The translations under genes were made by a program, and so were the position numbers. 48,830 nt of DNA from a virus: positions 1-48,830 of the IMG/VR virus record IMGVR_UViG_3300044712_000339; one strand, written 5' to 3'. The notes under the pieces were generated by a model, which worked only from the letters and a program-made list of their open reading frames with translations, was not told where the DNA came from and ran no database searches. Shown here piece after piece: positions 15,261-23,319 of this stretch. Numbering within the stretch: the first letter of the stretch is position 1; each line of letters opens with the position of its first letter.

Positions 15261-16802
15261 TCACCCCTGAAACGCCGCCGCATCGACATGATTGGTGTCG
15301 CGCACGTTTCGGCAGGCGTCTCGCCCTCGGGCAATCACCTCTTCCGGCGTCGGCTCGGGTTCTTTCGGCTGCTGTTCGCGGTTGGCCTCCAACTCCGCGA
15401 TCAGTTTGGTCTGCGCGGATACCTGTTCGGCCAGTAGCTGCTGGCTCTTAGTCACTTCATCGCTCGGCCCCCAGCCGGATTGAGCGATACAATCACGGAC
15501 GACTTCCCGAAGTTTCGCAGAGTAATCAACAGTCAGGAATGGCAACACAGAAGCCACTTTAGAATTGATTTCCTCATCGCTCAACACCTTCGGCGGCTGA
15601 CTTACGCAGCCGGATTGTGAGATGATCTTGCGAGCAAAATCTTGGACGAGCTGGTGCCACCCGAGTGGTTGCTCCCACACCTCGTTAGCGATCTCCATTA
15701 TCTCTTCATCCGCCAACACTCGTGGCTTCCGCTCGGCCAGTTGCCGTTCGAGTTTGGCAATCGTGTTGCCGCGGACACTAAGTGTTTCGCGGAGCTTTCT
15801 CGCGTACATATAGGGTTTCGTCGCTTTCTCCTCTTCCAGTTGCCGTTCCAGGTCGGCTACTTTCTTTTCGAGTTCTGCCCGTAAGGCATCTGGCCTCCAA
15901 ATAAAATTGGCCTTTGGCTCGGCTAGTTGCCGTTCCAGGTCGGCAATTCGTGTCTTTGCTTGCAAGATTTTTCCGGCAAGAGTACCTTCGCACGTGCAAT
16001 TGAGATCCGCCGACGTTGTGTTGATCTGGCACTCCAACGTGTGGCCCCGGTTGAACGATCCGCCGAGTGCTTCCACACCGTAATTCTCAATGCCGCAGTT
16101 CGCTAGCTCTCGACCTCGCTTGGCAACTTCCGCTTCCAACTCCTCAATCCGTTTGGACTGCTCATCACTCGTGCCCCAGTCGGATTGCGCGATGATCTTG
16201 CGGGCAAATTGTATGGCTTTGCCGCGATGTATCCACTCCGCGGACAACTTGTATGCCTTCGCGGCGATGTCAACGATCTCATTGTCCGTCAATACCCGTG
16301 GAGGCTGGCCCACACAACAGGATTGCGCGATTATCTTGCGGGCAAAATCTGCGACGAGCTGGTGCCATCCGAGTGGTTGCTTCCATACCTCGTTTGCGAT
16401 GTCCACGATCTCTTCATCCGTCAGCACTCTCGGCTTCCGCTCGGCTAGCTGGCGTGACTGTTCTAGTATCGTGTCGCTAGCCTGCTCTAGTTTCCGATGG
16501 TTAGCGGCAATCTCGGCCTCCAGTTCTTTGATCTTCTTCGATTGCTTGCATAGCGTGCAATCGCACGCATCGCCGACGGACATCATTCGGCAGCCCCCAC
16601 AAACGCTATGTCGCTCCTCGGCTAGTTGCCGTTCAAGGTCGGCAATCGTGGCTTCCAACTCCTCTATCGCCGCCGTGGCGTGTCGCAGGGCGATGCCGGC
16701 ACTGCAATCAATATTGCGGAGTATATGGTTCGCCGGAATGGGATAGTTTCGACTCAGTTCGTCGATCACCGCCGCCCGTAACTGGTCTGTTCGCTCGCTC
16801 AT
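15261..16802 (-). CDS. Coiled-coil protein with four internal repeats
   Basis: A 513-residue protein. Four related repeats of about 40 residues are visible: near 122 and 373 (DEEI.(D/E)IANEVW.QPLGWHQLV.DFARKII.QS, almost identical), near 168 (LTDNEIVDIAAKAYKL), and near 417 (LSDEEINSKVASVLPF). They are joined by heptad stretches with the recurring word LERQLAE. A cysteine cluster (CGGCRMMSVGDACDCTLCKQ) lies near 68-88. The C terminus resembles short phage proteins (EEVIARGRDACRNV). The repeats look like small helical recognition domains strung on coiled coil. It starts with MSERTD, the same six residues as the next upstream gene. Function unknown. Confidence 0.7.
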   Translation of the reverse strand: MSERTDQLRAAVIDELSRNYPIPANHILRNIDCSAGIALRHATAAIEELEATIADLERQLAEERHSVCGGCRMMSVGDACDCTLCKQSKKIKELEAEIAANHRKLEQASDTILEQSRQLAERKPRVLTDEEIVDIANEVWKQPLGWHQLVADFARKIIAQSCCVGQPPRVLTDNEIVDIAAKAYKLSAEWIHRGKAIQFARKIIAQSDWGTSDEQSKRIEELEAEVAKRGRELANCGIENYGVEALGGSFNRGHTLECQINTTSADLNCTCEGTLAGKILQAKTRIADLERQLAEPKANFIWRPDALRAELEKKVADLERQLEEEKATKPYMYARKLRETLSVRGNTIAKLERQLAERKPRVLADEEIMEIANEVWEQPLGWHQLVQDFARKIISQSGCVSQPPKVLSDEEINSKVASVLPFLTVDYSAKLREVVRDCIAQSGWGPSDEVTKSQQLLAEQVSAQTKLIAELEANREQQPKEPEPTPEEVIARGRDACRNVRDTNHVDAAAFQG

Positions 16803-17151
16803 TGTTTCACCTCAACCTTTCCGTGAATGACATCTGTTACGACTGCCGGATGAATCCACATTTCAACTACCTCGCCACGATACGACTTGTAGTCGATAAA
16901 TCGCACCTTGTAGCTAGCCTGTCCAACTACCAGCACTTCCGCCTCATGCCTAACCCAATCGAAACCCATGCCAAGCGGCCCCGCAGCAACTACTACGGTA
17001 TCGCCAACCTCCGGGATTATCATACAGGGGTCGATCAGCAATTGCTGGAAATGTCTTTTTGTTTCGTCTGCCGCTTCATGGTCGCGCCTCATGCTGTCGC
17101 GGAACTCACGGTCATAATCAAAATCGTCATCTGTTCGCTCGCTCATTGTTT
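16786..17151 (-). repeat. Duplicated 22-bp start-region sequence
   Basis: The same 22 bases, covering the bases before the ATG and the codons for MSERTD, occur at 16786-16807 and 17130-17151. They mark the starts of the two adjacent genes 15261-16802 and 16799-17146. A shortened version (GACAATGAGCGAACG) begins the gene at 26638-26811. This is a direct observation; duplication or recombination is inferred. Confidence 0.8.
16799..17146 (-). CDS. Small hypothetical protein with SH3-like part
   Basis: A 115-residue protein. An acidic/basic N terminus (MSERTDDDFDYDREFRDSMRRDHEAADETKRHF) is followed by a beta-rich half (IIPEVGDTVVVAAGPLGMG...EAEVLVVGQASYKVRFIDY...VVEMWIHPAVVTDVI) that looks like a small beta barrel. 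The gene starts with the duplicated 22-bp sequence and overlaps the next gene by 4 bases. Related barrels occur in the two neighbours. No function is assigned. Confidence 0.6.
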   Translation of the reverse strand: MSERTDDDFDYDREFRDSMRRDHEAADETKRHFQQLLIDPCMIIPEVGDTVVVAAGPLGMGFDWVRHEAEVLVVGQASYKVRFIDYKSYRGEVVEMWIHPAVVTDVIHGKVEVKQ

Positions 17152-17361
17152 TAGTCCTTGTTTCACGGCTCGGAAGCCGTCGAACTCAACCGCCTGTTCG
17201 TCGGTGTCCGTTGCCGCTAGATTTCCTGTCGTTTTGTAAAACGTCAAACAGTCACACCCGAAAAACTTTTCCGTTACGTCTGTCACCACCGCCTCTTGCC
17301 ACGGCGAACAGTCGCCGCCGCCGATGAGCACCGTGTCGCCGGGTTTGATGTCAGTGAACAT
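17143..17361 (-). CDS. Small beta-barrel-like protein
   Basis: A 72-residue protein (MFTDIKPGDTVLIGGGDCSPWQEAVVTDVTEKFFGCDCLTFYKTTG...). The pattern GDTVLI...VVTDV resembles the second half of the gene at 16799-17146, suggesting a common small barrel. Its ATG follows an AAGGAG site and overlaps the methyltransferase end by 11 bases. Function unknown. Confidence 0.6.
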   Translation of the reverse strand: MFTDIKPGDTVLIGGGDCSPWQEAVVTDVTEKFFGCDCLTFYKTTGNLAATDTDEQAVEFDGFRAVKQGLKQ

Positions 17362-18298
17362 GAGAGGACTCCTTTTCTTCTGCTAAGTCCCAGAGCATTG
17401 TGTTGCCTTCCCGTGCGTGCACTTCGGCCTTTATGAGATTCTTCTTTGCCGCCTCGTAATATTCCGGCTTGATCTCACAACCGAAAAACCGCCTCGGATT
17501 GGTGATGCTCTTTTTTGTTTTCGGCGAACGGCCACCCAGAGCAACGTAGCCCTCCGAACCAATGCCGGCGAACGGCGAGAATACTAACTCGCCGGGATTG
17601 GAAAACAGAATCACGCAACGGCGAATCACCTCCAACTGCAAAGGGCAGATGTGCTTGGTGTCCTCTTCGCCGCGACCTTCCGAGACATTGAGCGTGTCAG
17701 TCTCGATGATGTCATCCCAACAACCCTCAGCCCACTTGATCCAGTCGTTTCTGGAAACCTCGTTCTTGCTGTTGATTCGGACGGCGTTGTCGCCGGGTGC
17801 CCGAAACTTCAAGAGATAGTCTTGCAGCGTGCCGCGTGTTTTCGCCCGATCCGATTCAAGGCCAGAGAATTGCAACTCCCGGCTTTTGGTTCGGATAGCT
17901 TGTGCCTGCGGGTTCTTGCGAACCATCCAATCGTACTCAAACACTAACCCCGCCCGCTCGGCGATCCGCACATTCAGACCACGAAAATCATGCAGGCCCA
18001 CTTCGCCACTCCGCTTCATCCTCGGTATCTGTGCGACGTGGACAACCATCACGCGGCCCGGTTTCAACACGCGAGCCATGCCACGATAGAAAAATGACAG
18101 GTGTAGCTTCGCTTCGTGGCGAATGTCTTCGCTGTTGCCGATGTCTTCAGCCATCGACGTGTACGAATAAAGTGAGGGAAAGGGGGGCGAGAACACAGAG
18201 AAATCCACGCTCTTGGGTTCCATCCCGCCAACAACGTCCAGCGTCTCAATAATGCTGTCAGTTTGTTTCAACTCCCAATTCTGTCCTTCAGATAGCAT
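17351..18298 (-). CDS. DNA methyltransferase (N4/N6 amino type)
   Basis: A 315-residue enzyme. Motif IV is SPPF at 37-40, typical of N4-cytosine and some N6-adenine methylases. The AdoMet-binding motif I comes late (FSPFAGIGSEG at 240-250), giving the beta-group order. Between them lie motifs with conserved-looking KPGRVMVVHVAQ and a substrate region. The N-terminal residues (MLSEGQNWELKQTDSIIETL) overlap the helicase end by 11 bases. There is no partner endonuclease nearby. It probably modifies phage DNA against restriction, together with the C5 enzyme further down the operon. Confidence 0.87.
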   Translation of the reverse strand: MLSEGQNWELKQTDSIIETLDVVGGMEPKSVDFSVFSPPFPSLYSYTSMAEDIGNSEDIRHEAKLHLSFFYRGMARVLKPGRVMVVHVAQIPRMKRSGEVGLHDFRGLNVRIAERAGLVFEYDWMVRKNPQAQAIRTKSRELQFSGLESDRAKTRGTLQDYLLKFRAPGDNAVRINSKNEVSRNDWIKWAEGCWDDIIETDTLNVSEGRGEEDTKHICPLQLEVIRRCVILFSNPGELVFSPFAGIGSEGYVALGGRSPKTKKSITNPRRFFGCEIKPEYYEAAKKNLIKAEVHAREGNTMLWDLAEEKESSHVH

Positions 18299-19775
18299 TC
18301 TGGCACTCCTTGAAAATGGCTTCCTGTTCTTCGGTATCGTGCTGGACCCGCTTGGCCTTCTTCAGCACGGTTTCGATCATTGGTTCCTCAATGTCAGTCA
18401 CGGGGATATGCACGTTGAGCGGGTACTTCGAGCCGACCCGATTCGACCGCTTGACGCACTGATAAAACGCTTCATACGAATCTTGCAGGCCGGAGAACAC
18501 CTGCCGCGTTGCAATCTGGAGATTCAAGCCAAACCCCATGATCTTCGGCTTGCTGATTGCCTGCTTGCGTCGCCCTGCCTTGAAGTCGTCGATTAGCTCA
18601 CGGCGTTCAGCGAACTTCGTCGAACCTCGCAGACTAGCGGCATCGGGAAACACCGTCTCGATTGTGTCTTGTTCTTTGTCGTACAGACACCATATCAGCG
18701 TCGATTCCTCAGGCCACGACGAAACAAGATCGTGGATGAATGCGGGCTTGTTTGTTTTTACGGGCCGCTTTTTGTACCAACCCTTGGCGATCATGGCCAA
18801 GTTGGTCCGGTTGGAAATGCCGCCAATCCGTGTTGCGATTAGTTGGCCAGTTCGCTGCATCACTAAGTCCTCTTGTTCTCGCGTCATTGGCACATGGTGT
18901 GTATGAACGTGGATCGGAGGGATGTTCGCCGTGTTGTCCTTCCATCCGTATGTCGCCGGATTAGTCAGGAAAATGCACCAATGGGATAGCGAGCGGTAGA
19001 ATGGCCGTAATGCGTGCGGCTTTAGAACCCACCGCTCTTGCGTCTGTCCCTTGTTCACAAAATACTTGGCCAGAAATGCGTTGACGTTCGGCACCTGATC
19101 GAGGAATACGGCATGGTTTGCGAACTCGATCCTGTCGTTCGGTGCGGGTGTGCCAGTTCCGGCGAGCTTCCATTCTAATCCTCGCCCAAACTCGATGACT
19201 TTTGCGCCGTACTTACCATAGTGGCTCTTGAGTAGGCTGGATTCGTCGATTATCAACGCCCCAAGATTGCCTTTTGTCAACTCTTTTCGCATGGCCTCAT
19301 AGTTCGTGATCCCGATTCGCGTCTTGCCCTTGCCATTGAGCCACTCTTGCAGCTTCGACGCCGGTATGCTGGCAATCTTCAATTCGTCGCCGTAGAATCG
19401 CTCGGCCTCGGATAGGGTCTGCTCAACAACCATTAGCGGCGAGACAATCAACACCCGCTTGTGTTTCGGGAGCGACTCCGCCGCGTATTGTGCGAACTCA
19501 AGGAACACCAGCGTTTTGCCAAGGCCGCAATCAGCGAACAACGCAAACCGCTTTTTCTTGATGGCGAGTTTCGCTATCGCCTCTTGGTAGTCGAACAGCC
19601 TTGCCCGTGGCTTGTATTCGATTGGCGTGGTTGCTTCTATTGCGAGCCCGAGTCGTCCAGCGTACTCATCTGGGAACCACGCATTGTGGCCCGTGATGTT
19701 GTAGATCGGTAGCCGCTTGATGGCGAGAAACTGCCGGTATGATTCAACGCTCGAAGTGTCGATTGTTACATTCAT
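18288..19775 (-). CDS. SNF2-like superfamily 2 helicase/ATPase
   Basis: A 495-residue enzyme. Walker A is ADCGLGKT at 81-88, followed by VLIVSPL (motif Ia), GITNYEAM, a Walker B variant IIDESS at 175-180, and AGTGTPAPN (motif III). The second lobe has FSGLQDSYEAFYQCVKRSNRVG (motifs V-VI, with arginine fingers). This is the compact phage SNF2/DEAD-like form that usually sits beside replication and methylase genes. It is inferred to remodel or unwind DNA during replication. The gene overlaps the one before it by 4 bases (ATGA) and the methylase after it by 11. Confidence 0.88.
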   Translation of the reverse strand: MNVTIDTSSVESYRQFLAIKRLPIYNITGHNAWFPDEYAGRLGLAIEATTPIEYKPRARLFDYQEAIAKLAIKKKRFALFADCGLGKTLVFLEFAQYAAESLPKHKRVLIVSPLMVVEQTLSEAERFYGDELKIASIPASKLQEWLNGKGKTRIGITNYEAMRKELTKGNLGALIIDESSLLKSHYGKYGAKVIEFGRGLEWKLAGTGTPAPNDRIEFANHAVFLDQVPNVNAFLAKYFVNKGQTQERWVLKPHALRPFYRSLSHWCIFLTNPATYGWKDNTANIPPIHVHTHHVPMTREQEDLVMQRTGQLIATRIGGISNRTNLAMIAKGWYKKRPVKTNKPAFIHDLVSSWPEESTLIWCLYDKEQDTIETVFPDAASLRGSTKFAERRELIDDFKAGRRKQAISKPKIMGFGLNLQIATRQVFSGLQDSYEAFYQCVKRSNRVGSKYPLNVHIPVTDIEEPMIETVLKKAKRVQHDTEEQEAIFKECQNAI

Positions 19776-20029
19776 CCCACCCGCTCCTTTTCTTCCTGCT
19801 CGATTTTCACGATCGTATCAACCGCCCTACGTATCGCCTCTGTCGCGTCCCGTGGTTCGTGCCACACCGCCGCGACGTGATGGCCCTTGTAAACAAAGTC
19901 GATCATCCACGTACCACGCGGGGCGAGCTTCTGTGCCAACTCGCTGCGCGGGCGACGCCGGGCACAACGGATTGCGAAGTACCGCGACACGGGAATCAGT
20001 AGGGCGAAGATGAGTTGGGCGAGGGTCAT
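19772..20029 (-). CDS. Small hypothetical protein with N-terminal hydrophobic helix
   Basis: An 85-residue protein. The start MTLAQLIFALLIPVSRYFAI is a possible membrane anchor. It is followed by an arginine cluster and a soluble part (GTWMIDFVYKGHHVAAVWHEPRDATEAIRRAVDTIVKI). It is coupled by ATGA to both the ASCH gene and the helicase gene. Function unknown; the coupling suggests expression with the replication genes. Confidence 0.6.
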   Translation of the reverse strand: MTLAQLIFALLIPVSRYFAIRCARRRPRSELAQKLAPRGTWMIDFVYKGHHVAAVWHEPRDATEAIRRAVDTIVKIEQEEKERVG

Positions 20030-20703
20030 ACTGGCACCTCGATTCGCTCGAATGTAATAGCCCACACCCAGGGATTCGCGTCCCAGCCAATGCCACGATT
20101 TTTGTAAATCGAGTCCCATGCGATGCAAAACTCCAATTTATGCGGCGTCCACCCGTGTACCGTTTTGTCCATAACAGCGGTCACGCCTTCCGCGATTGCA
20201 TCCTCCTCGGTGATGTCCTGCAACCGCTCAACGCGAATGTCCGTCACACGAAGACACAGACGGCAGGCCCATCGCGGCATGTGGATTGATGGACGCCATC
20301 TATTACATCGCCGCTTCGACCACGCAATCTGAAAATCTCGGTATGGCAATCTCGGTTCGTGAAAGTCGGTAAACACTTTGCTTTGCATGTCGGCCTGATA
20401 CTGTACGCCACCCTCCGGACCATCGCCTCGGTCCCTGCCATAGAATTTCCACGTCTCACGCACCCACAGCACGTCGCCAATGCGTCCGTGTGGGCATCGA
20501 ACCTCACGGCCTGGATTGATGCAATCGGCGTCGTACCATACTGCACCATCATCGGCCGGGTTCATTCCAATTGTCACATGCCCCATGCCTTCAATCATGT
20601 TGCTGTTTGGTTGTGGCTTCACCACCCGCCGCGTCTGTGTTTTGCGCCCGGCGAGGATTGCTCTCACCATTTCGCCGCTGAATAAGATTGGGTGTTCAGT
20701 CAT
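20026..20703 (-). CDS. ASCH-like RNA/modified-base binding protein
   Basis: A 225-residue protein. The opening HPILFSGEMVRAILAGRKTQTRRVVKPQP is the hallmark of phage ASCH-domain proteins (G.KTQTRR), followed by GRIGDVLWVRETW and ITEEDAIAEGV, and ending NPWVWAITFERI. ASCH domains are PUA-like folds thought to bind RNA or modified nucleotides. Phage copies are very common but mostly uncharacterised. The start at 20703 overlaps the upstream stop (ATGA). Confidence 0.85.
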   Translation of the reverse strand: MTEHPILFSGEMVRAILAGRKTQTRRVVKPQPNSNMIEGMGHVTIGMNPADDGAVWYDADCINPGREVRCPHGRIGDVLWVRETWKFYGRDRGDGPEGGVQYQADMQSKVFTDFHEPRLPYRDFQIAWSKRRCNRWRPSIHMPRWACRLCLRVTDIRVERLQDITEEDAIAEGVTAVMDKTVHGWTPHKLEFCIAWDSIYKNRGIGWDANPWVWAITFERIEVPV

Positions 20704-20858
20704 GGTTCGCGCTCCGTTTCGCAAATCTGCCGCATGTATTCGAGCATTTCACCCTCTCTATCTCGGTTGTCGTTTTCGCGTTCGACATCCTCGTATCGCA
20801 CCCATTCTCCCTCAGGGTGTTCACGCAGCTTGCCTTGAAATAGTCGGTAGCGGGTCAT
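20700..20858 (-). CDS. Small charged protein, unknown
   Basis: A 52-residue frame (MTRYRLFQGKLREHPEGEWVRYEDVER...), highly charged, with an N-terminal beta-like part and a C-terminal helix (EMLEYMRQICETERE). It is supported by the ATGA overlap with the ASCH gene and by good codon structure. The pattern of short beta strands followed by ERE-rich helix is common in phage accessory proteins. Function unknown. Confidence 0.6.
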   Translation of the reverse strand: MTRYRLFQGKLREHPEGEWVRYEDVERENDNRDREGEMLEYMRQICETEREP

Positions 20859-20870
20859 CGCGTCGGCTCC

Positions 20871-21278
20871 TTAAATGTTCACCGCGTGCCACGCACCTTC
20901 CCGCCGCCGCAACATGCGGAACTCTGCCCACGGGTACGCCTCACGGGCGAGCTTGAACTTGATTGCGGAATCGTCACGCAAAAACCCTTTGATCTCGATG
21001 AACACCAACCGGCCATCGGAATACCGCACAAAAAAGTCAGGCGTGTAATGCGTCTTGCGAGCCAGTCGCAGCTTGATGCTTTCAAACTTCCACTCGACCA
21101 CGATGCCCTCGCGTTTTTGCCAGTCGAGTTCGGCGGCAAAAAGAGCCTCGGTCTTGTTCATTCCGTCTGGCGTGCGGCTTTTCGGCTCGGCTTCGGACAG
21201 CGGTTTGCCGTTGATCGTTGCCGCCGCTATCTGCTCCGGCTTCCATCCGAGTTTACGCAAGTCATCGGCGATGGTCAT
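20871..21278 (-). CDS. DUF1064-type PD-(D/E)xK nuclease
   Basis: A 135-residue protein. The core HYTPDFFV, then LVFIEIKGF, then AIKFKLARE follows the D...E-x-K arrangement of the PD-(D/E)xK fold, in the order of phage DUF1064 proteins. These are proposed Holliday-junction or endonuclease-like enzymes used in phage DNA processing. An N-terminal extension (about 30 residues, LRKLGWKPEQIAAA) is similar to that seen in relatives. It lies between the response-regulator-like gene and the ASCH gene in the replication block. Confidence 0.82.
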   Translation of the reverse strand: MTIADDLRKLGWKPEQIAAATINGKPLSEAEPKSRTPDGMNKTEALFAAELDWQKREGIVVEWKFESIKLRLARKTHYTPDFFVRYSDGRLVFIEIKGFLRDDSAIKFKLAREAYPWAEFRMLRRREGAWHAVNI

Positions 21279-21279
21279 G

Positions 21280-21642
21280 TCACCTCACTTCGTTCACAAC
21301 GAGCCATCCAAACGGCCACTCCATCGCTGGATAACCTACCGCCCTCAGTGTGTCTCGCATGTACGCACGTCCTGCCGGATTCAACGAATGCAAAATAATG
21401 AGTCCGATTTCCGGCTTGTTCTCTGCGATCCAGCGTGTTACGTCTGATCCTGTCTCGGCCGTTCCCGGCGCGATGTTCTCCAATAGTCCGAGGTCATGGT
21501 CCAGCCACACTTGATCCCAGGGTCCGTGGAGGTATAAATCTTTGATGCACTCTGACGCCGTGGACACGCATGTTGCCGACGGAACCTGCGAAAGGAACGT
21601 CGCGCGGCGTTGCGGGTCGTCGTCGAGAAATAGAATGTTCAT
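21280..21642 (-). CDS. Receiver-like domain protein (cREC family)
   Basis: A 120-residue protein. MNILFLDDDPQRRATFLS, DQVWLDHDLG and GLIILHSLNPAGRAYMRDTL match the stand-alone receiver domains predicted to act in cyclic-phosphate processing (cREC-type). Three adjacent acidic residues lie near the N terminus (DDD), and the HDLG word sits where a receiver has its phospho-acceptor strand. The family is known only from predictions, so the activity is unproved. The ATG overlaps the upstream stop (ATGA). Confidence 0.75.
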   Translation of the reverse strand: MNILFLDDDPQRRATFLSQVPSATCVSTASECIKDLYLHGPWDQVWLDHDLGLLENIAPGTAETGSDVTRWIAENKPEIGLIILHSLNPAGRAYMRDTLRAVGYPAMEWPFGWLVVNEVR

Positions 21643-22002
21643 GCTTTCGTTTTCCTTGCTTCGTCCACAGCCACCACTGCGGCACAGAGGGCGGCGGGCA
21701 GGGTTTCCACCGCTTCGTTCACCAATGGGAATCCGTCCTCTTGAAACACCACGTACACAAATACGGATGTCGAAGTTTCCTGCGTTCGTTCGCAGCCACT
21801 CAAGCACCGGCTCGCAGACGGATAGACAGGTTGAGACAGGAGGGCAGTCACACCCAAACCACAGGCACGTACCTTTGTTGCTCACACTATCGGGCGGACG
21901 TTTTTCGATCCCGCAGATTCGGCAGACTTGCTCGTCGAGGGTCACGGTCGTGCCTCCGCGTGGACGGGGTGGGGGTTTAACGCTCCGCTGTTTCGTAGCC
22001 AT
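21639..22002 (-). pseudogene. Small cysteine-rich protein, possibly frameshifted
   Basis: Two partial frames occupy this stretch. From 22002 (MATKQRSVKPPPRPRGG) a frame encodes a plausible zinc site (EQVCRICGIEKRPPDS...GTCLWFGCDC). After about position 21775 that frame turns Arg/Gly-rich and non-protein-like, though it stays open into the receiver gene. A second frame then looks coding (VYVVFQEDGFPLVNEAVETL...VDEARKTKA) and ends at 21639 with an ATGA overlap to the receiver gene. Either one gene is frameshifted near 21760-21785, or two short genes overlap; a 72-codon GTG-start frame covers 21639-21857. Confidence 0.4.
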
Positions 22003-22609
22003 TAAACGCATTCTCGTAATTCTTCGGCTTACGCTTGGCGAGCCAATCCCGAAGCGTCTCCTGTTCCCTCGGGTCATCGACACCACCAACGCCAAGCGGC
22101 AGCGTCCAATACGGATCATAGCGGCGAACAGTCGGAAAGCATTTCGCTCGATCGTTTCCGGCTTCGCAACAACATGGCCTTGCGACCGCCTGTAGGCCGA
22201 TAGTCTCTAAAACCCTACCTGTCTGGTGAAACTCCGCAACTGCTTCGTGTGGCCAGCAATGCACCCACCCATAGTCCTCGCATAGTAGGCACCGAAACGC
22301 CTGGTCCCTGCCGTGGTACACCGGGGCCGATTGTCGCCGCGAGGCAGCAAGCCTACGGCAAATCTCAGCGACTTTCGCCGGGTGCCTGTCTGGCCATCCA
22401 GGTTCGCCCTCAAGGCCGGCGTGCATCGCATCCGTGGCCGCCTTTGCATCGTCCAGGCGGCACGACCGGAGCGTAGACGCCCATGCCATTTTTACCTCCT
22501 TGGCGCTCACTGAATCGGGTCCACTGGCCGCCTTATCCAACATGGAGTCAACGGCCGTGAATCTGATCTTGTGGTAACGGAACCATTCCTCGAACTCTTT
22601 CGCGTTCAT
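21977..22609 (-). CDS. Zinc-binding replication-region protein
   Basis: A 210-residue protein joined by an ATGA overlap to the replication initiator. The N-terminal half is helical and has the sort of layout seen in phage helicase-loader or replisome proteins (KEFEEWFRYHKIRFTAVDSML...ATDAMHAGL). The middle has a cysteine site (FRCLLCEDYGWVHCW, then RPCCCEAGNDRAKCFP). I do not recognise an ATPase motif. Its position after the initiator suggests a helper in replication start; this is inference only. Confidence 0.6.
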   Translation of the reverse strand: MNAKEFEEWFRYHKIRFTAVDSMLDKAASGPDSVSAKEVKMAWASTLRSCRLDDAKAATDAMHAGLEGEPGWPDRHPAKVAEICRRLAASRRQSAPVYHGRDQAFRCLLCEDYGWVHCWPHEAVAEFHQTGRVLETIGLQAVARPCCCEAGNDRAKCFPTVRRYDPYWTLPLGVGGVDDPREQETLRDWLAKRKPKNYENAFNGYETAER

Positions 22610-23319
22610 TTCATGGCCTCCAAGTCGGCGTCGGTGATTGTGTCGTCTGTGGTAGCCCTAGTGTTGCGCGGCTTGGCGTTCGCCATTGACGGGTTCACGG
22701 AAAGCCAACCCGCTGCTGTTGCTGCACGCACGGCGTCTGCGAACTCGCTCGGGCTGGAAAACATTTGGGTCAGCGAAACAGTTGCGAGTTCGCGGTCGAG
22801 TGGTGCTCTGTTCTGCCGTCCCAAATAAGAAAACCACATATCGAACACACCCGCACACTCCGTTGTGTCCCACGGCGGCCCGATCTGGCCTAGAACGCTG
22901 GGAGTGTGTGTTGTTCTTTCTTCTCTTCTCTTCTCTTCTCTTCTCTTCTCTGGTAACGCTTTTGTAACGCTTGTGCCGTTACGCGATCGTTTCACGCGGT
23001 CTTTCGTAAGTGCCCTAGATTTAGCGGTTTGGCCGTTGTGCCGGTCAAAATTGGGGACTGATAAGCGGCCATTGCGGCTTATCAGCCAGCCAACAGAGAC
23101 GAGCGCATCGGCGAAGCCGGGGCAGTTAGTGAGACGGTCTAGAAACGAAAGTGTAACGCCAAGATCGTTACCATCAACGCTCTGCAAATCGGACCAAATC
23201 CAAAACCTAAGAAGCTTACCCACGGCCGCGTCGTGGTCGATGCCCAGTGTGTTTGCGATCATCGCAACCTCCGGCTTGTCCGGCATCGTGACTTCAACTT
23301 TGATCCAGTCGCCGGCCAT
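22606..23319 (-). CDS. Phage replication initiator-like protein
   Basis: A 237-residue protein. The N-terminal winged-helix-like domain (GDWIKVEVTMPDKPEVAMIANTLG...GKLLRFWIWSDLQS...LVSVGWLI) is the kind found in phage replication organisers. A disordered linker follows (LPEKRREEKRREERTT), then a C-terminal helical segment (CAGVFDMWFSYLGRQNRAPLDREL). The linker is encoded by six exact copies of a 5-base unit (22921-22950), so gain or loss of one copy would shift the frame. By analogy with lambda O, this repeat region might hold the origin, but that is speculation. ATG follows the wHTH stop directly. Confidence 0.75.
   Translation of the reverse strand: MAGDWIKVEVTMPDKPEVAMIANTLGIDHDAAVGKLLRFWIWSDLQSVDGNDLGVTLSFLDRLTNCPGFADALVSVGWLISRNGRLSVPNFDRHNGQTAKSRALTKDRVKRSRNGTSVTKALPEKRREEKRREERTTHTPSVLGQIGPPWDTTECAGVFDMWFSYLGRQNRAPLDRELATVSLTQMFSSPSEFADAVRAATAAGWLSVNPSMANAKPRNTRATTDDTITDADLEAMK
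22921..22950 (+). repeat. Pentanucleotide tandem repeat (TTCTC)x6
   Basis: Six perfect head-to-tail copies of TTCTC (plus strand) inside the coding region of the replication initiator. They encode the alternating EKRR/EEKRRE linker on the minus strand. The unit is not a multiple of three, so slippage by one unit changes the frame. Confidence 0.95.
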
